Shown here piece after piece: positions 24,520 through 35,739 of a stretch of DNA of 64,000 bases. The notes beneath the pieces were generated by a model. The model was not told the origin of the DNA. It worked only from the letters and a program-made list of their open reading frames with translations, and ran no database searches. This DNA is from Mangifera indica (Eukaryota; Streptophyta; Magnoliopsida; Sapindales; Anacardiaceae). The stretch is from positions 1,860,001 to 1,924,000 of the forward strand of contig NC_058156.1 of assembly GCF_011075055.1 (NCBI RefSeq), given 5' to 3'. The position numbers and the translations under genes are program-made. Position 1 is the first letter of the stretch, and every line of letters starts with the position of its first letter.

Positions 24520-24795
24520 GCAGTAGTTCCGTGGAGCGATGACTGGCATGTGTGGGTTTTTTTTTTTTTGTTTCAGGTGAGCTGGGTGTCTGTTTTAACT
24601 TTCCAAATTATTTTACTCTGTTAAATGATCACATCAACCATGTATTTGGCTGGTTTGTAGTCCTTTAGTATACATTTAAGGTAGTGTTGACTGTTGAGGG
24701 ATAATTTCTCAGCTATATCAGTTGTTGCTTTTCATTAGTCAATCTTTTTCTGTTATGGCTTTGCTTATTAACCAAGTCCTGGCCTCTTGCCAGTC
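24520..24795 (+). other. MTP1 3'UTR and downstream flank
   Basis: Follows the MTP1 stop. It contains a T-run near 24557 and the words ggtgagctgggtgtctg and cctggcctcttgcc. The same words recur in the same order at about 57530-58195 next to the third oxygenase copy, which marks this as the edge of the duplicated block. Confidence 0.6.
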
Positions 24796-25223
24796 ATAGA
24801 TCTTAAATACAATTTCAAATACAAAAATATAAAACTAAACACAACTCTTTTCTTTCCTTTGTTGGGTTGGCTCACAATTAATCCTATGGGGCTGTACGAT
24901 CGGTATATTCTTTTATATTCCGTAATTTCATTCATAAATCGAAAAAAGTATCACTTCTTCTACCCATCTTGTATATTGTCTGTTTCATTCCGTGTTGGAA
25001 TATAAATAAATAGAAACTTATCTATTAGTCTTAGTAGATGTGATTTTACAAAAAAATGTTCTTCCTATTCATAGGCTAGAGCAAATATTTCTTTTTATAT
25101 TGCGCTTTTTACAGAATAGGGGACAAATGCTATTCATAATTGAAAAAGATCTTATATATTGAAGTGAGCTCTGCGGTCTCCCAAAAACAAAAGAGAATGG
25201 GCTCAAACTCAATGCGTTGTTAA
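24796..25223. other. Unassigned 430-bp block absent from the paralogous site
   Basis: The duplicate block at 58195 passes directly from 'cctggcctattgcc' to 'acatgtgcatgaagaca', whose counterpart here is at about 26370. So 24796-26365, including this block and MITE copy E, is extra here or was lost there. No gene is seen in it. Confidence 0.4.
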
Positions 25224-25232
25224 TAAAATGAA

Positions 25233-26344
25233 GGGAGAAGGACTATTTCCCACCCAACTTTTGATGCGTTCTCAAAATACCACACACGCTAGATGAAAAT
25301 CCAGTTTTCCTACCCATGAGCTGTTAATTTGGATGGTTTCTGTTTGCATAAGGGTAAAATGTCCATTTTACCCTTATTAGATGAAATGACAAAAATACCC
25401 CTCTGTAAAATTCATCCTAAAATTGATGTGAGGTTTTCCTTCACCCCCCTTAGGTTTTAGAAACTAACATTTCACCTTACCTAAAGTTTTTAAACTTTGA
25501 AAACTAACATTTTCACCCTCAAACCTAGGGTTTCCAAATTTTTCAAAAAAACAGCCGCCCCCCATAACTTTCAAAACTAGCAGTTTCACCCCCATTCTGC
25601 AACTTCATCTCCCGACATCGTCTCCGGCGTAGTCACCTGCCTCCTCCTTCTCCTGGTGCGACGGCGGTGGTGGCCGAAGAAGGAAGAGACGGAGATCTCC
25701 TTCTCCTGGTGCACGGTGCGACGAAGAGACGGAGATCTCTTCGTCGCACAATGCGACGAAGAGACGGAGATCTCTTCGTCGCACAATGCGACGAAGAGAC
25801 AGAGATCTCTTCGTCGCACCACCGTGCGACGAAGAGGTCTCTCTTCGTCGCACCACCGTGCGACGAAGAGGTCTCTCTTCGTCGTTCCACCCAGACAACG
25901 AAGGACGACTCTTCGTCGTCCTTCGTCGCTCGTCGAGTCATCCAGATCTGTTCTTCCAGATCTCCGTCTGTTCTTCATCGTCACGTCATCCAGATCTGTT
26001 CTTCGTCGTCCAGATCTCCTTCGTCGTCCTTTGTAGTCGGAGATCTCCCATCGATCGATTGCAGCGGCCGTCGGTGGTGGCCGGAGAAGGAAGCAAAACC
26101 CTAGGGGGTGAAATTAAAGTTTTCAAACTTTGAGGATGGGTTATTTACTTTTTGAAACCTGAAGGGGGAAACGGTGAAATTTTAAAGTTTTAAAGTTTTA
26201 AATAGTAAATGACGATTTTGCCCCTGTTCTTAACTGAAAAAATGGACGGCAGTTTGGTCATGGGTGGGAAAACTGGATTTTCATCTGGCGTGGGTGGCAT
26301 CTTGAAAACGCATCAAAAGTTGGGTGGGAAATAGTCCTTCTCCC
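25233..26344 (+). mobile_element. Mutator-like MITE, subfamily 2 (copy E), with perfect 9-bp duplication
   Basis: The left end GGGAGAAGGACTATTTCCCA and the right end are exact inverted repeats over at least 35 bases. The 9-bp duplication TAAAATGAA (25224-25232 and 26345-26353) is perfect. Between the AT-rich mirrored arms lies a GC-rich core (25600-26100). It is built from about five palindromic units of about 35 bp of the type GCGACGAAGAGACGGAGATC plus its inverse half TCTTCGTCGC. Open frames on both strands across the core (Arg/Asp/Ser-rich) come from this repeat and are not genes. Length is 1112 bp. Confidence 0.9.
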
Positions 26345-26353
26345 TAAAATGAA

Positions 26354-26508
26354 AGTATAACTATGCTTCTGGTACATGTGCATAAAGACAAGCCATAGTA
26401 GACAAGGTAGTAGGCTGTGTAGGGCCATCTCTGACACAACCCATAATGCCTAAGGACTGGATCATGTTTAGCCCAGTCCATTGATGGATCTAGCACACTA
26501 GGTCAGAA
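26354..26508. other. Host sequence between two MITEs, paralogous to 47680-47770
   Basis: The words 'cctaaggactggatcatg' and 'ttgatggatctagcacac' align with 'cctaaagattcgtttatg' and 'ttaatagacttagcgagc' near 47715-47763. This is part of the tandemly duplicated block upstream of the oxygenase genes. Confidence 0.5.
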
Positions 26509-27516
26509 GGGAGAAGGACTATTTCCCACCCAACTTTTGATGCGTTTTCAAGATGTCACCCACGCCAGATGAAAATCCAGTTTTCCCACCCATGACCAAA
26601 CTACCGTCCATTTTTTCAGTTAGAAATAGGGGCAAAATCGTCATTTACTATTTAAAACATTAAAACTTTAAAATTTCACCGTTTCCCCCTTCAGGTTTCA
26701 AAAAGTAAATAACCCATCCTCAAAGTTTGAAAACTTTAATTTCACCCCCTAGGGTTTTGCTTCCTTCTCCGGCCACCACCGACGGCCGCTGCAATCGATC
26801 GATGGGAGATCTCTGACTACAAAGGACGACGAAGGAGATTTGGACGACGAAGAACAGATCTGGACGACGCGACGATGAAGAACAGACGGAGATCTGGAAG
26901 AACAGATCTGGACGACGCGATGAGCGACGAAGGACGACGAAGAGTCGTCCTTCATCGTCTGGGTGGAACGACGAAGAGAGACCTCTTCGTCGCATGGTGG
27001 TGCGACGAAGAGATCTCCGTCTCTTCGTCGCACCGTGCACCAGGAGAAGGAGATCTCCGTCTCTTCCTTTTTCGGCCACCACCGCCGTTGCACCAGGAGA
27101 AGGAGGAGGCAGGTGACTACGCCAGAGACGACGTCGGGAGATGAAGTTGCAGAATGGGGGTGAAACTGCTAGTTTTGAAAGTTATGGGAGGCGGCTGTTT
27201 TTTTGAAAAATTTGGAAACCCTAGGTTTGGGGGTGAAAATGTTAGTTTTCAAAGTTTAAAAACTTTAGGTAAGGTGAAATGTTAGTTTCTAAAACCTAAG
27301 GGGGGTGAAGGAAACCCTCACATCAATTTTAGGATGAATTTTACAGAGGGGTATTTTTGTCATTTCATCTAATAAGGGTAAAATGGACATTTTACCCTTA
27401 TGCAAATAGAAACCATCCAAATTAACAGCTCATAGGTGGGAAAACTAGATTTTCATCTGGCGTGTGTGGTATTTTGAGAACGCATCAAAAGTTGGGTGGG
27501 AAATAGTCCTTCTCCC
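26509..27516 (-). mobile_element. Mutator-like MITE, subfamily 2 (copy F), inverted relative to E
   Basis: The ends are identical to those of copy E. The 9-bp duplication AGGTCAGAA (26500-26508 and 27517-27525) is perfect. The body is the reverse complement of copy E but about 104 bp shorter, mainly because the palindromic core has about two units rather than five. The paralogous site near 47760 lacks the element, so it inserted after the block duplicated. Length is 1008 bp. Confidence 0.9.
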
Positions 27517-27525
27517 AGGTCAGAA

Positions 27526-27850
27526 TATGTCAAGGCTTGCGATACGTCCCAAGGCTCCTAGGCTGTGTCTTCGTAGGCCCTTTGCCATGTCTAAGCCACG
27601 GACAACAGAGAAAACTAGATTTCACACAGATTTATTGAACTCTATGATTCAGAAATGAAATGCAGAACATGACTCTTCAATATGAGAACCCTGCTCTTGT
27701 GCCAAAATCTGAAATTATAATCTTGTCCTCTCATTACCTCTTGAATTCATGTTCATGATAAACAAAACTTTATGACAACTTTTTATATTTCTTTGTAACA
27801 TTTAGGATTAAAAGTTTAAAATGTAAATTTGTTTTTTAGATCATATAACA
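27526..27850. other. Duplicated-block sequence upstream of oxygenase array
   Basis: Parallels 47775-48130 ('aggctcctaggctgtgtctt' against 'aggttcctaggtcatgtctt', then 'aactctatgattcagaaatg') and 58310-58370 ('ctcattacctcttgaattca'). No gene is present. Confidence 0.5.
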
Positions 27851-27854
27851 AATT

Positions 27855-28150
27855 ACGGTATATTTGATTTGAGTAATTTTTTGTTATGAAAAATGAAATA
27901 TTACCATAAAGATTGATTATGTAAAAGATTGGTTGGAGGTAATAAAAAATATTATGATATTATTTTATTTAAATATCTTTGAATATAATTATTAGGTAAA
28001 CATAATAATCAGATTATATTTTATATTATACGTCACGTTCCCATTGATAATAGAAGATTATCATAATATTGTATTATTTATAAACTAAATAAAGTAATAC
28101 AAATAATAGAAAATAGATTATTAGAGTAATCTTTATGAATTTATACCTAA
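27855..28150. mobile_element. AT-rich MITE-like element (TTTGATTTGAGTAAT type)
   Basis: Starts 'tatatttgatttgagtaatt' and contains the mirrored words 'gaaatattaccataa' and 'ttattagagtaatcttt'. Three further relatives occur at 47149-47616, 48155-48600 and 57643-58066. It has no coding content, and the borders are approximate. Confidence 0.45.
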
Positions 28151-28673
28151 GTCTTCCGTCAAAATATTTTTTGTAAATTATATTTTAAATTTATTGACTC
28201 ATTCAAATATTATAATTAGAACCATTTAACAGTTTTCTTTTTTTAATAAAATGTCCTATTACTTTTAATTTTGATTAAAATTTATATCTCGTGTAAATGA
28301 CGATAAGAATTTTTCTTTTTTGTATGCCAACTTTACAAATTAATTTTAGTAACATATGAAATACAAAATAGTTGAAACATAAAATTATAACAATTTTAGA
28401 ATTCAATAGGTAAGAAAATATGAATAAGATTATAGTAATTTATCAAAACAATTAAACTTTTAAGGCAGTGGTGTTAAAACTTATCACACACTAATCATTT
28501 TAACCAACTAAATAAATTTAAAAAAATCGTATTAAAAAGTGTATACACATAACATTGTTTGAGTGCAATTGATGCTTTTAATGTGTTGTAGGGAAGATTG
28601 GTTCGCTAACTAATTGCATTACGTACTACACATGAATATGATCATCCTCTTGGTTTGTGGATGTTTTTTATAA

Positions 28674-29455
28674 GGCCAAAGGAGTATTTCTCACCCAATT
28701 TTTCATGGTTTTCAAAGTTATATATGTAATATTTGAAAAACTCAAAGTTTCACCAATTGATCAACTGTGGTTAAAATTTTTGTTAGAAACAAAAGTAAAA
28801 TCGTTATTATACTAATAATATTAAAAAATATATAAAATTGATTAATTTTCCCGCTTAAGTTTTAAAAACTAACTACTTAACTTTTGTCTAAAGTTTTTTA
28901 ACTTTGAAAAGTCACATTTTCCTCCTAAATTTTTTCTTCACCCCTTTGGCCACCATTTCTGATGCTAACGACCTCCTCTTTTCACCCTAAAAAATTAATT
29001 GGTGCACGAAAAGCGACCTAAAACAAATCTCTTCATTAGAGACAAAGACATTTGACGACGTCGTTGAAGAGAAATCTGTTGAAATCTTCTCTTTGACGAC
29101 GAGATGAAGAGATCTACTACAGATTGCTTTTTGTGCACCGGCCAACTGTTTAAGGTGGAGAGAGGAGGTTGTTAGCATTGGAGATTTTGGTCGGAGGGAT
29201 AAAGAAAAAATTTGAAAGGAAAATATGATTTTTCAAAGTTAGAAAACTTTAGATAAGGGCGAAGTTGTTAGTTTTTAAAACTTAGGAAGAAAATATAATA
29301 AAAATTTTATATTTTTTAATATTATTAATAAAATAACGATTTTACACTTATCTTTAACAAAAATTAGTCCATAGGTGAGACTTTAGGTTTTTTAAATTCT
29401 TCAAGTATGATTTTAAGAATGTATTAAAACTTGGGTGAGATATAGTCCTTTGGCC
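28674..29455. mobile_element. Mutator-like MITE (copy G)
   Basis: Left end GGCCAAAGGAGTATTTCTC and right end gagatatagtcctttggcc are inverted repeats. Flanks tttttataa (28665-28673) and tttttatga (29456-29464) match at 8 of 9. The paralogous empty site, 'ggatgtttttatcatattaa' near 49267, shows the target before insertion. Length is 782 bp. The open frame at 28987-29178 is part of the element's core. Confidence 0.8.
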
Positions 29456-29763
29456 TTTTTATGACATTAATTATAATTTCATTTAATAAAATTGGTTAAT
29501 TAATTAGTTTAATGAAAATTTACAAATAAAGATAATCTAACATACCTCACAACGTATGATTTGGTGAATGACATTAATGTGACCATTGGGATTTATTAAA
29601 AGTCCAATAGCATATATCATATGTTAGTTATGTCCACACCTAAAACTTGTATTTTTCAATAGTTTTACTTATTAAAAGTTATTATGCAGTAAAGTTTAAG
29701 GAAATGAATGTTAATCACTATATTCTGACAAATTATAGGATATTTACCGATTCAGTTAATACA

Positions 29764-30173
29764 TGTGACATCCCTAGGCAAATCCCACATCGACAAGCTT
29801 GTGGCGAGTAAAGTGCTATATATGAGTAAGACCCCCATTACCAGGCAAGATGCGTTTTAAAGCCGTGCGGGCCAAGGGTTGCCCAAAGCGGACAATATCT
29901 TGCAGGGGGGCAAGGGCCCAAAGTGTTGGTATCAGAGCCCGACCCAAGCCTCTGAGCGATGGTGGGGCAAACCTCAGCGAGAACGCTGAGTCCCGTAAGG
30001 GGGGGTGTATGTGACATTCCTAGGCAAATCCCACATCGACAAGCTTGTGGCGAGTAAAGTGCTATATATGAGTAAGGCCCCCATTACCAGGCAAGACGCG
30101 TTTTAAAGCCGTGCGGGCCAAGGGTTGCCCAAAGCGGACAATATCTTGCAGGGGGGCAAGGGCCCAAAGTGTT
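29764..30173 (+). mobile_element. TRIM (terminal-repeat retrotransposon in miniature)
   Basis: Two near-identical 164-bp terminal repeats (29764-29926 and 30010-30173) start TGTGACATYCCTAGGC and include the TRIM-typical words 'gcgttttaaagccgtg' and 'cggacaatatcttgc'. Between them lie a primer-binding site for initiator tRNA-Met, TGGTATCAGAGC (29927-29938), a short spacer and a polypurine tract aaggggggg (29997-30005). There is no coding capacity. The right flank does not repeat ATACA. Confidence 0.75.
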
Positions 30174-30178
30174 AAATT

Positions 30179-32236
30179 TGTAACATCCCTCCCTATAAGT
30201 ACTACCCATCGAAGGAGAAATGTTATGAATTAATATTCATAACGTCTATTTTTTTTCTTTTTTAAAAATACTTTAAAATAAACGTCTCATTAAAAGTGTT
30301 TAGGAAGTATTCCAAGAAAACTGAAAATCTGGAAGTGAACAAAAAATGTATATACTCATATGAAGACTCATCTGAAAAGATCTGAAAATAGAGAGTAATC
30401 ATATGCAACTGTACCATAATCTCAAAAAGTCAAAAGTCGATAAGAACATGCTACTGTATGCATGTAATATAAACCAGAGATAACCTGCTCCAGCCGGATC
30501 TACCTACGCTGACCTGACCCTGCCTCGCAGCTACCTCGATCACCTGTACCTGCAATCAGGAAAGAAAAGGGAATGAGTGATAAGAACACTCAGTAAGGGG
30601 AAAGAATCAAGTAAACTATCTTCTTTCCTGTTCTAACTCACTTTTGGGTCTCAACCTCACATCCTAACCTCTATAAGAGATTGAGGGGGTAATTTAATTC
30701 ACTCTTTACTATTTGGGTCATATTTTGTCCCATCTTGTGTTTATTTGATACTTTTTGAAAGCTAACTATAGAGATTTGACACTTTTCTAAGCTCAAGCTC
30801 TTTTTCTTTCACTACATAATTTCTGAATTTGAATTGAGCTCTACTACGAGCATGCTCTACTACGAGCGGACCCTACTGGGGGTCTATGTCCTACTACGGA
30901 CGTGCCCGACTACGGGCGGTGTAGTGTAAAATGCCCCGTCATAGTTTATAGTATGCATGCAGGTCTTATATCTTACTAATTTTGCTTCCATTTAAATTTA
31001 TTCATAATGCACCAGACATTACTCTTGGGACGACCCCTAAATCTTGAGCCCCAAATTCTTTTTCTTGTTTTTCTTTCTTTTTCTTTTCTTCTTTTCTTTC
31101 CTTTCCTTTCCTTTCCCTTCCTTTCTTTCCTTTCTTCTTCCTTTTCTTTCTTTCTTTCTTTCTTTCTTGCCCAAAATTATGAAACACTGTTCAAAGAACA
31201 GTCATTTAACAGGGCAGCCTTCTTTTTCATGCAATTTAACATCCCAAACAGTTTCTAATTCATACAAGCTATATATCGTTGAAAAGAGGATTCAAATACA
31301 TTTCCAACAATCTATAATAGCACTCATAATTCATTCAATCAGGCAGTCAAAACAGCAGATAAAGTCAGTGACAAAAACTGCCTCCCCTGTTTATTTGATA
31401 AAACAGTCCTTTCGGTTTATACAATCTTTAATAGTCCAAATGATCTCTAATTCATACAAGCTATATATCATTGGAAAGAGGATTCAAAGAGCTTTCCAAA
31501 AAGATATAATAGAACTCATAATTCATTCAATCAGGCAGTCAAAACAGCAGATAAACTCAGTGGCAAAAACTGTAAATATTCTGTAACTTTCTGCCATGAA
31601 CAAAATCACATACATAGACATCCCAAATGACAAAACAACATTCCTCAACATCAAAATCAACATTTATAACATAGATCTAAGGAACCAAAAGCCTAAAACA
31701 TGTCACATATCAAGGAGGATACCCCTTACCTTGTTTCAAGCCAAATCTTTGTAAGTTAGCTTCCTCCTCTTTGTTTTGCTTCCTTTATCATCAAGATCAC
31801 TTTAAATCAATACCAAAACACACTAACATATTCACATAACGTGCATATAAACATAGATAAAAAGAGAAGGAAGGAGATCTTTGGTTACCAGAGCTTCCAA
31901 GTGCTTCCTTTTCTTTTCTTTTCTTTTCTTATCTTCCAACTCCCTCAAATCCTTCCTTTTTCTTCAAGAAAGCAAAGGAAAAACATGAAGAATGGCTGCT
32001 GGAGGCTGCTGGAATATGGACGAAAAATGAGGAAAAAGTCTTGGTTTTGCCTTTTGTTTTTCTCCCTTGATCTTATCTCCTTCTCTTTTTTCTTTTCCCC
32101 TTTTTGACTTTTTTATTGCATTTATATATATATATATATATAACACCCATACATATATATATATTTAAAATGAGAAAAATCTCAAAACATAGTCAAAAGA
32201 CATAATTGCCCCTGGAATATACCTGAGGGTATTACA
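30179..32236 (-). repeat. Ty3 chromovirus LTR1 (3' LTR of element A)
   Basis: Runs from TGTAACATCC to GGTATTACA on the plus strand, 2058 bp. It shares sequence with LTR2 and LTR3. Internal features are a tract of 'tactacgagc' repeats (about 30841-30925), a long polypyrimidine run (31050-31170) and two copies of a roughly 190-bp tandem unit (31250-31570). The adjacent plus-strand 'ctcttcccccctc' at 32237-32251 is the polypurine tract on the coding strand. Confidence 0.85.
31050..31170. repeat. Polypyrimidine (TTTCT)n tract inside LTR1
   Basis: Almost pure C/T on the plus strand. Equivalent tracts of differing length are at 37870-37995 (LTR2) and 41728-41860 (LTR3). Long open frames across these tracts on either strand (Phe/Ser- or Lys/Glu-rich) are composition artefacts. 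Confidence 0.9.
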
Positions 32237-32272
32237 ACTCTTCCCCCCTCACAAGAATTTCGTCCTCAGAAT

Positions 32273-35200
32273 TCACAAAAACAACTCTGGATGCTTCTCC
32301 TTCATGGTTTGCTCCATTTCCCAGGTAGCCTCCTCTAACTTCTGGCTTCTCCATAAGACTTTTACTAGAGGAATCTGTCAGTTCCTTAGTTGTTTAATTT
32401 TTCTGTCAAGTATCTGAATCAGTTTTTCTTCATAACTAAGGTCTTCTGATAACTTAATATCATCAGTATTCACGACCTGGGAATGATCACCAAGGCATTT
32501 TCTCAACGATGAGACATGAAATACATTATGAATTCGATCCATACTCGTTGGTAAGGCTAATCTATAAGCCACTTTACCAACTCTCTCAAGTATCTCATAT
32601 GGACCAATAAATCTGGGAGCTAGCTTTCCCTTCTTTCCAAATCTCATCAAATGCTTGAATGGAGCAACCTTTACAAATACAAATTCACCTACATTGAATT
32701 CCAAGTCTCGGCGTCGATGATCTGCATAGCTTTTCTGTCGATCTTGGGCCTGTTTTATTCTCTGCTTGATCAGTTGGACATCATCAATCATTTTCTGGGT
32801 CAATTCGGGCCCAAGGGATCGAGATAACACATCTCTCTCTCTTATCTCATCCCAGTGAAGAGGAGAACAACACCTCCTACCATATAATGCCTCATAAGGT
32901 GTCATCTGAATAGTCGTCTGGTAGCTATTATTGTAAGCAAACTCCACCAAGGGCAACATTTCTACCCACGTGACTTTATGATCTAAGCAACAAGCTCTCA
33001 ACATGTCTTCCAAAACCTGATTAACTCTCTCCGTCTGACCATCTGTCTGAGGATGATAAGCTGTACTAAATGCCAAATTAGTTCCCAAAGATCTTTGGAG
33101 ACTCTTCCAAAAAGCTGATACAAATCTTGTGTCACGATCAGATACTATAGTCCTGGGTATACCATGTAATCTAATAATCTCCCTAACATATAATCTCCCC
33201 AACTGCTCTATGGTAGTAGTATCTTTGATGGGCAGGAAATGAGCTGACTTGGTTAATCTATCAACAATCACCCAGATAACATTACATCCATTCTGAGCTC
33301 TAGGAAGTCCACTAATGAAGTCCATGGAGATATGCTCCCATTTCCATTCTGGAATAGGTAGAGGCTGAAATAACCCTGCAGGTCTCTGGTGTTCGGCCTT
33401 AATTTGCTGACAGGTGAGACATCTGGTAACAAACTCACCTATCTCCTTTTTCATGCCTGACCACCAAAAATATCTTTTTAAATCTTAATACATCTTTACA
33501 CCCCCAGGGTGGGCAGTGTAAAGAGAACTATGAGCCTTTGTAAGAATTTTCTGTCTCAAATCAGTTATCTGGGGAACATATACTCGTTCTCTGAATTTGA
33601 GAATTTCATTCAATACTTGAAAATCTGTCTCAAGACCCTCTTGAACCTTTTGAAGTTTCTGTTGACACCATTCATCTTGTGTCTGAGCCTCTCGAATCTC
33701 ATCTAGGAGAGTGGATTGAATCTCTAACCTGGCGAGGGCCCCAATCACAAGCTCAATCTGTTCTCGGTTCATCTCTCTCTGAATTTCTCTTTCGACCGTC
33801 AATTGTGATATCATCACGTTTCTACTGAGGGCATCTGTAACCACATTAGCCTTGCCTGGATGATATTTAATATCACAGTCATAGTCTTTTATTAGCTCGA
33901 GCCATCGCCTCTGCCTCATATTTAATTCCTTCTGAGTGAAGAAATATCTGAGACTCTTATGATCAGTATAAATATTACATTTTACCCCATACAAATAGTG
34001 TCTCCAAATTTTCAAAGCAAAAACCACTACTGCTAACTCCAAATCATAAGTGGGGTATCGAGTTTCAAATTCTTTCAATTGTCTTGAGGCATATGCTATC
34101 ATCTTGCCTCGCTGCATCAACACTGCTCCTAAACCACCGTATGAGGCATCCGTGTATAAATCATACTCAACTCCCTCCTCTGGAAGTGCTAACACAGGAG
34201 CAGTAGTCAATCTTCTTTTCAATTCTTGGAAGTTTGTCTCACAGGCATCTGACCACTGAAATGGCATTGCTTTCTTCGTGAGAGTTGTAAGAGGTCTAGC
34301 TAATCTGGCAAATCCTTCCACAAACCTCCGATAATACCCTACCAAACCTAGGAAACTACGAACCTCTTTGACTGTCTTTGGTCTTCGCCATTCAACTATT
34401 GCCTCGATCTTACTGGGATCCACTGATATACCCTCTGCTGAAATCACATGCCCCAAAAAGGTAACTCTATCTAGCCAAAATTCACATTTTGAGAATTTGG
34501 CATACAATTGTTTCTCTCTCAATCTTTGGAGGGTAAACCTCAAATACTGCTCATGCTTCTCTCGACTACAAGAATATATTAAGATATCATCAATGAATAC
34601 TACAATAAATTTATCCAGACAGTCGTGGAATACCCTGTTCATCAAATCCATAAATACTGTAGGGGTATTTGTCAATCCAAATGGCATCGCTACAAACTCA
34701 AAATGGCCATACCTCGCTCGAAAAGCTGTATTGGGTATATCCTTCTCTGTCACTCTTACCTGGTGATAACCAGATCTCAAATCTATCTTAGAGAAGACCA
34801 TGGATCCCTTCAATTGATCAAATAAATCATCAATCCTGGGAAACGGGTACTTGTTCTTAACGGTGGTTTTATTTAGCTCTCTGTAATCAATGCACATTCT
34901 CATAGACCCGTCTTTCTTTTTCACAAATAGGATGGGAGCTCCCCAAGGTGAATGGCTCGGTCTAATAAAACCATGATCTAATAACTCCTGAAGCTGCTTT
35001 TTCAATTCTTGTAACTCAGCAGGGGCCATTCGATAGGGTGCTCTTGAAATAGGTGCTGTGCCAGGTGCCAACTCTATGCTAAACTCAATCTCTCTCTCGG
35101 GAGCTAATCTCGGTAGCTCACTTGGAAACACATCTGGAAACTCACGTACCACTGGTGTTTCCTCAATAGTTGGGTCTGACTCAACCTTGCTCACTATATG

Positions 35201-35739
35201 AGCCAAATATCCTGTATACCCCTTTTTCAACATTTTACTAGCTTTTAACATACTGATCATCAAACTCCGGATATGACCCTCACTGAACTCGAATTGATCT
35301 CCAGAGTCTAGGTTAAATCTCACTTTCTTCTTTTTACAATCAATTTCAGCTTCGTATCTCCCCAAAAAGTCTATCCCTAAAATCATGTCAAAATCTGACA
35401 TTTCGAACACAATCAGGTCCACTAGTAACTGTCGACCCTGAATCATAATACTCTGTCCTAGTAGCATCATCTCACTAATGACTGACCCCCCATCAGGCAA
35501 TTCAATCATAATCCTCTGGGCTATTCTAACAGGTTGCAACTTTAACCTCTCAAGCAAACTCTTGGCTATAAAACAATGAGTATCCCCGCAATCAATTAAA
35601 ACATAAATAGGAGTATCAAGATAGAGAATCTGACCCGTGACTGCTGATGGGTTAGCCTCTACTGGGCCCTGGGTGATCGTATAAACTCTGGCTGTGGCCC
35701 CTCTTATAGGCTGCTGCTGCTCTACTCTCACTGGGGCAG
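32273..35739 (-). pseudogene. pol: Ty3 chromovirus pol (protease, RT, RNase H, integrase, chromodomain), with stops
   Basis: Read on the minus strand of element A, in the same frame as most of gag. The order is aspartic protease (motif VLIDCG, a Cys where Asp-Ser/Thr-Gly is usual), reverse transcriptase (IDLRSGYHQ, then [11 protein letters not shown] as the catalytic FIDD box), RNase H ([14 protein letters not shown]), integrase (zinc-finger half CLTCQQIKAEH, core with VDRLTKSAHF and SDRDTRF) and a C-terminal chromodomain-like end (VKVLWRSQKLEEATWEME). That order (integrase last, then chromodomain) defines Ty3 chromoviruses, probably the Tekay/Del group. Two in-frame stops break it: at 33485-33487 just before the integrase zinc finger and at 32378-32380 before the chromodomain. 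The natural stop is at 32273-32275. The element cannot make a full polyprotein. Confidence 0.88.

Noticed and set aside
24796..25223. Plastid-derived insertion
   Set aside because: The style of the sequence suggested it, but no plastid gene or tRNA could be recognised, so it is left unassigned.
25700..25900. CRISPR-like array of palindromic repeats
   Set aside because: There are no unique spacers and the sequence is eukaryotic. The units are part of a transposon core.
25586..27144. Many overlapping Arg/Asp/Ser-rich open frames on both strands
   Set aside because: They arise from the palindromic 35-bp repeat in MITE copies E and F, which reads similarly in several frames on both strands. There is no start context, domain or splice structure.
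31002..31586. Open frames rich in Phe/Ser or Lys/Glu in the LTRs (also at 37784-38554 and 41728-42696)
   Set aside because: They follow the polypyrimidine tract and the 190-bp LTR repeats. They are composition artefacts.
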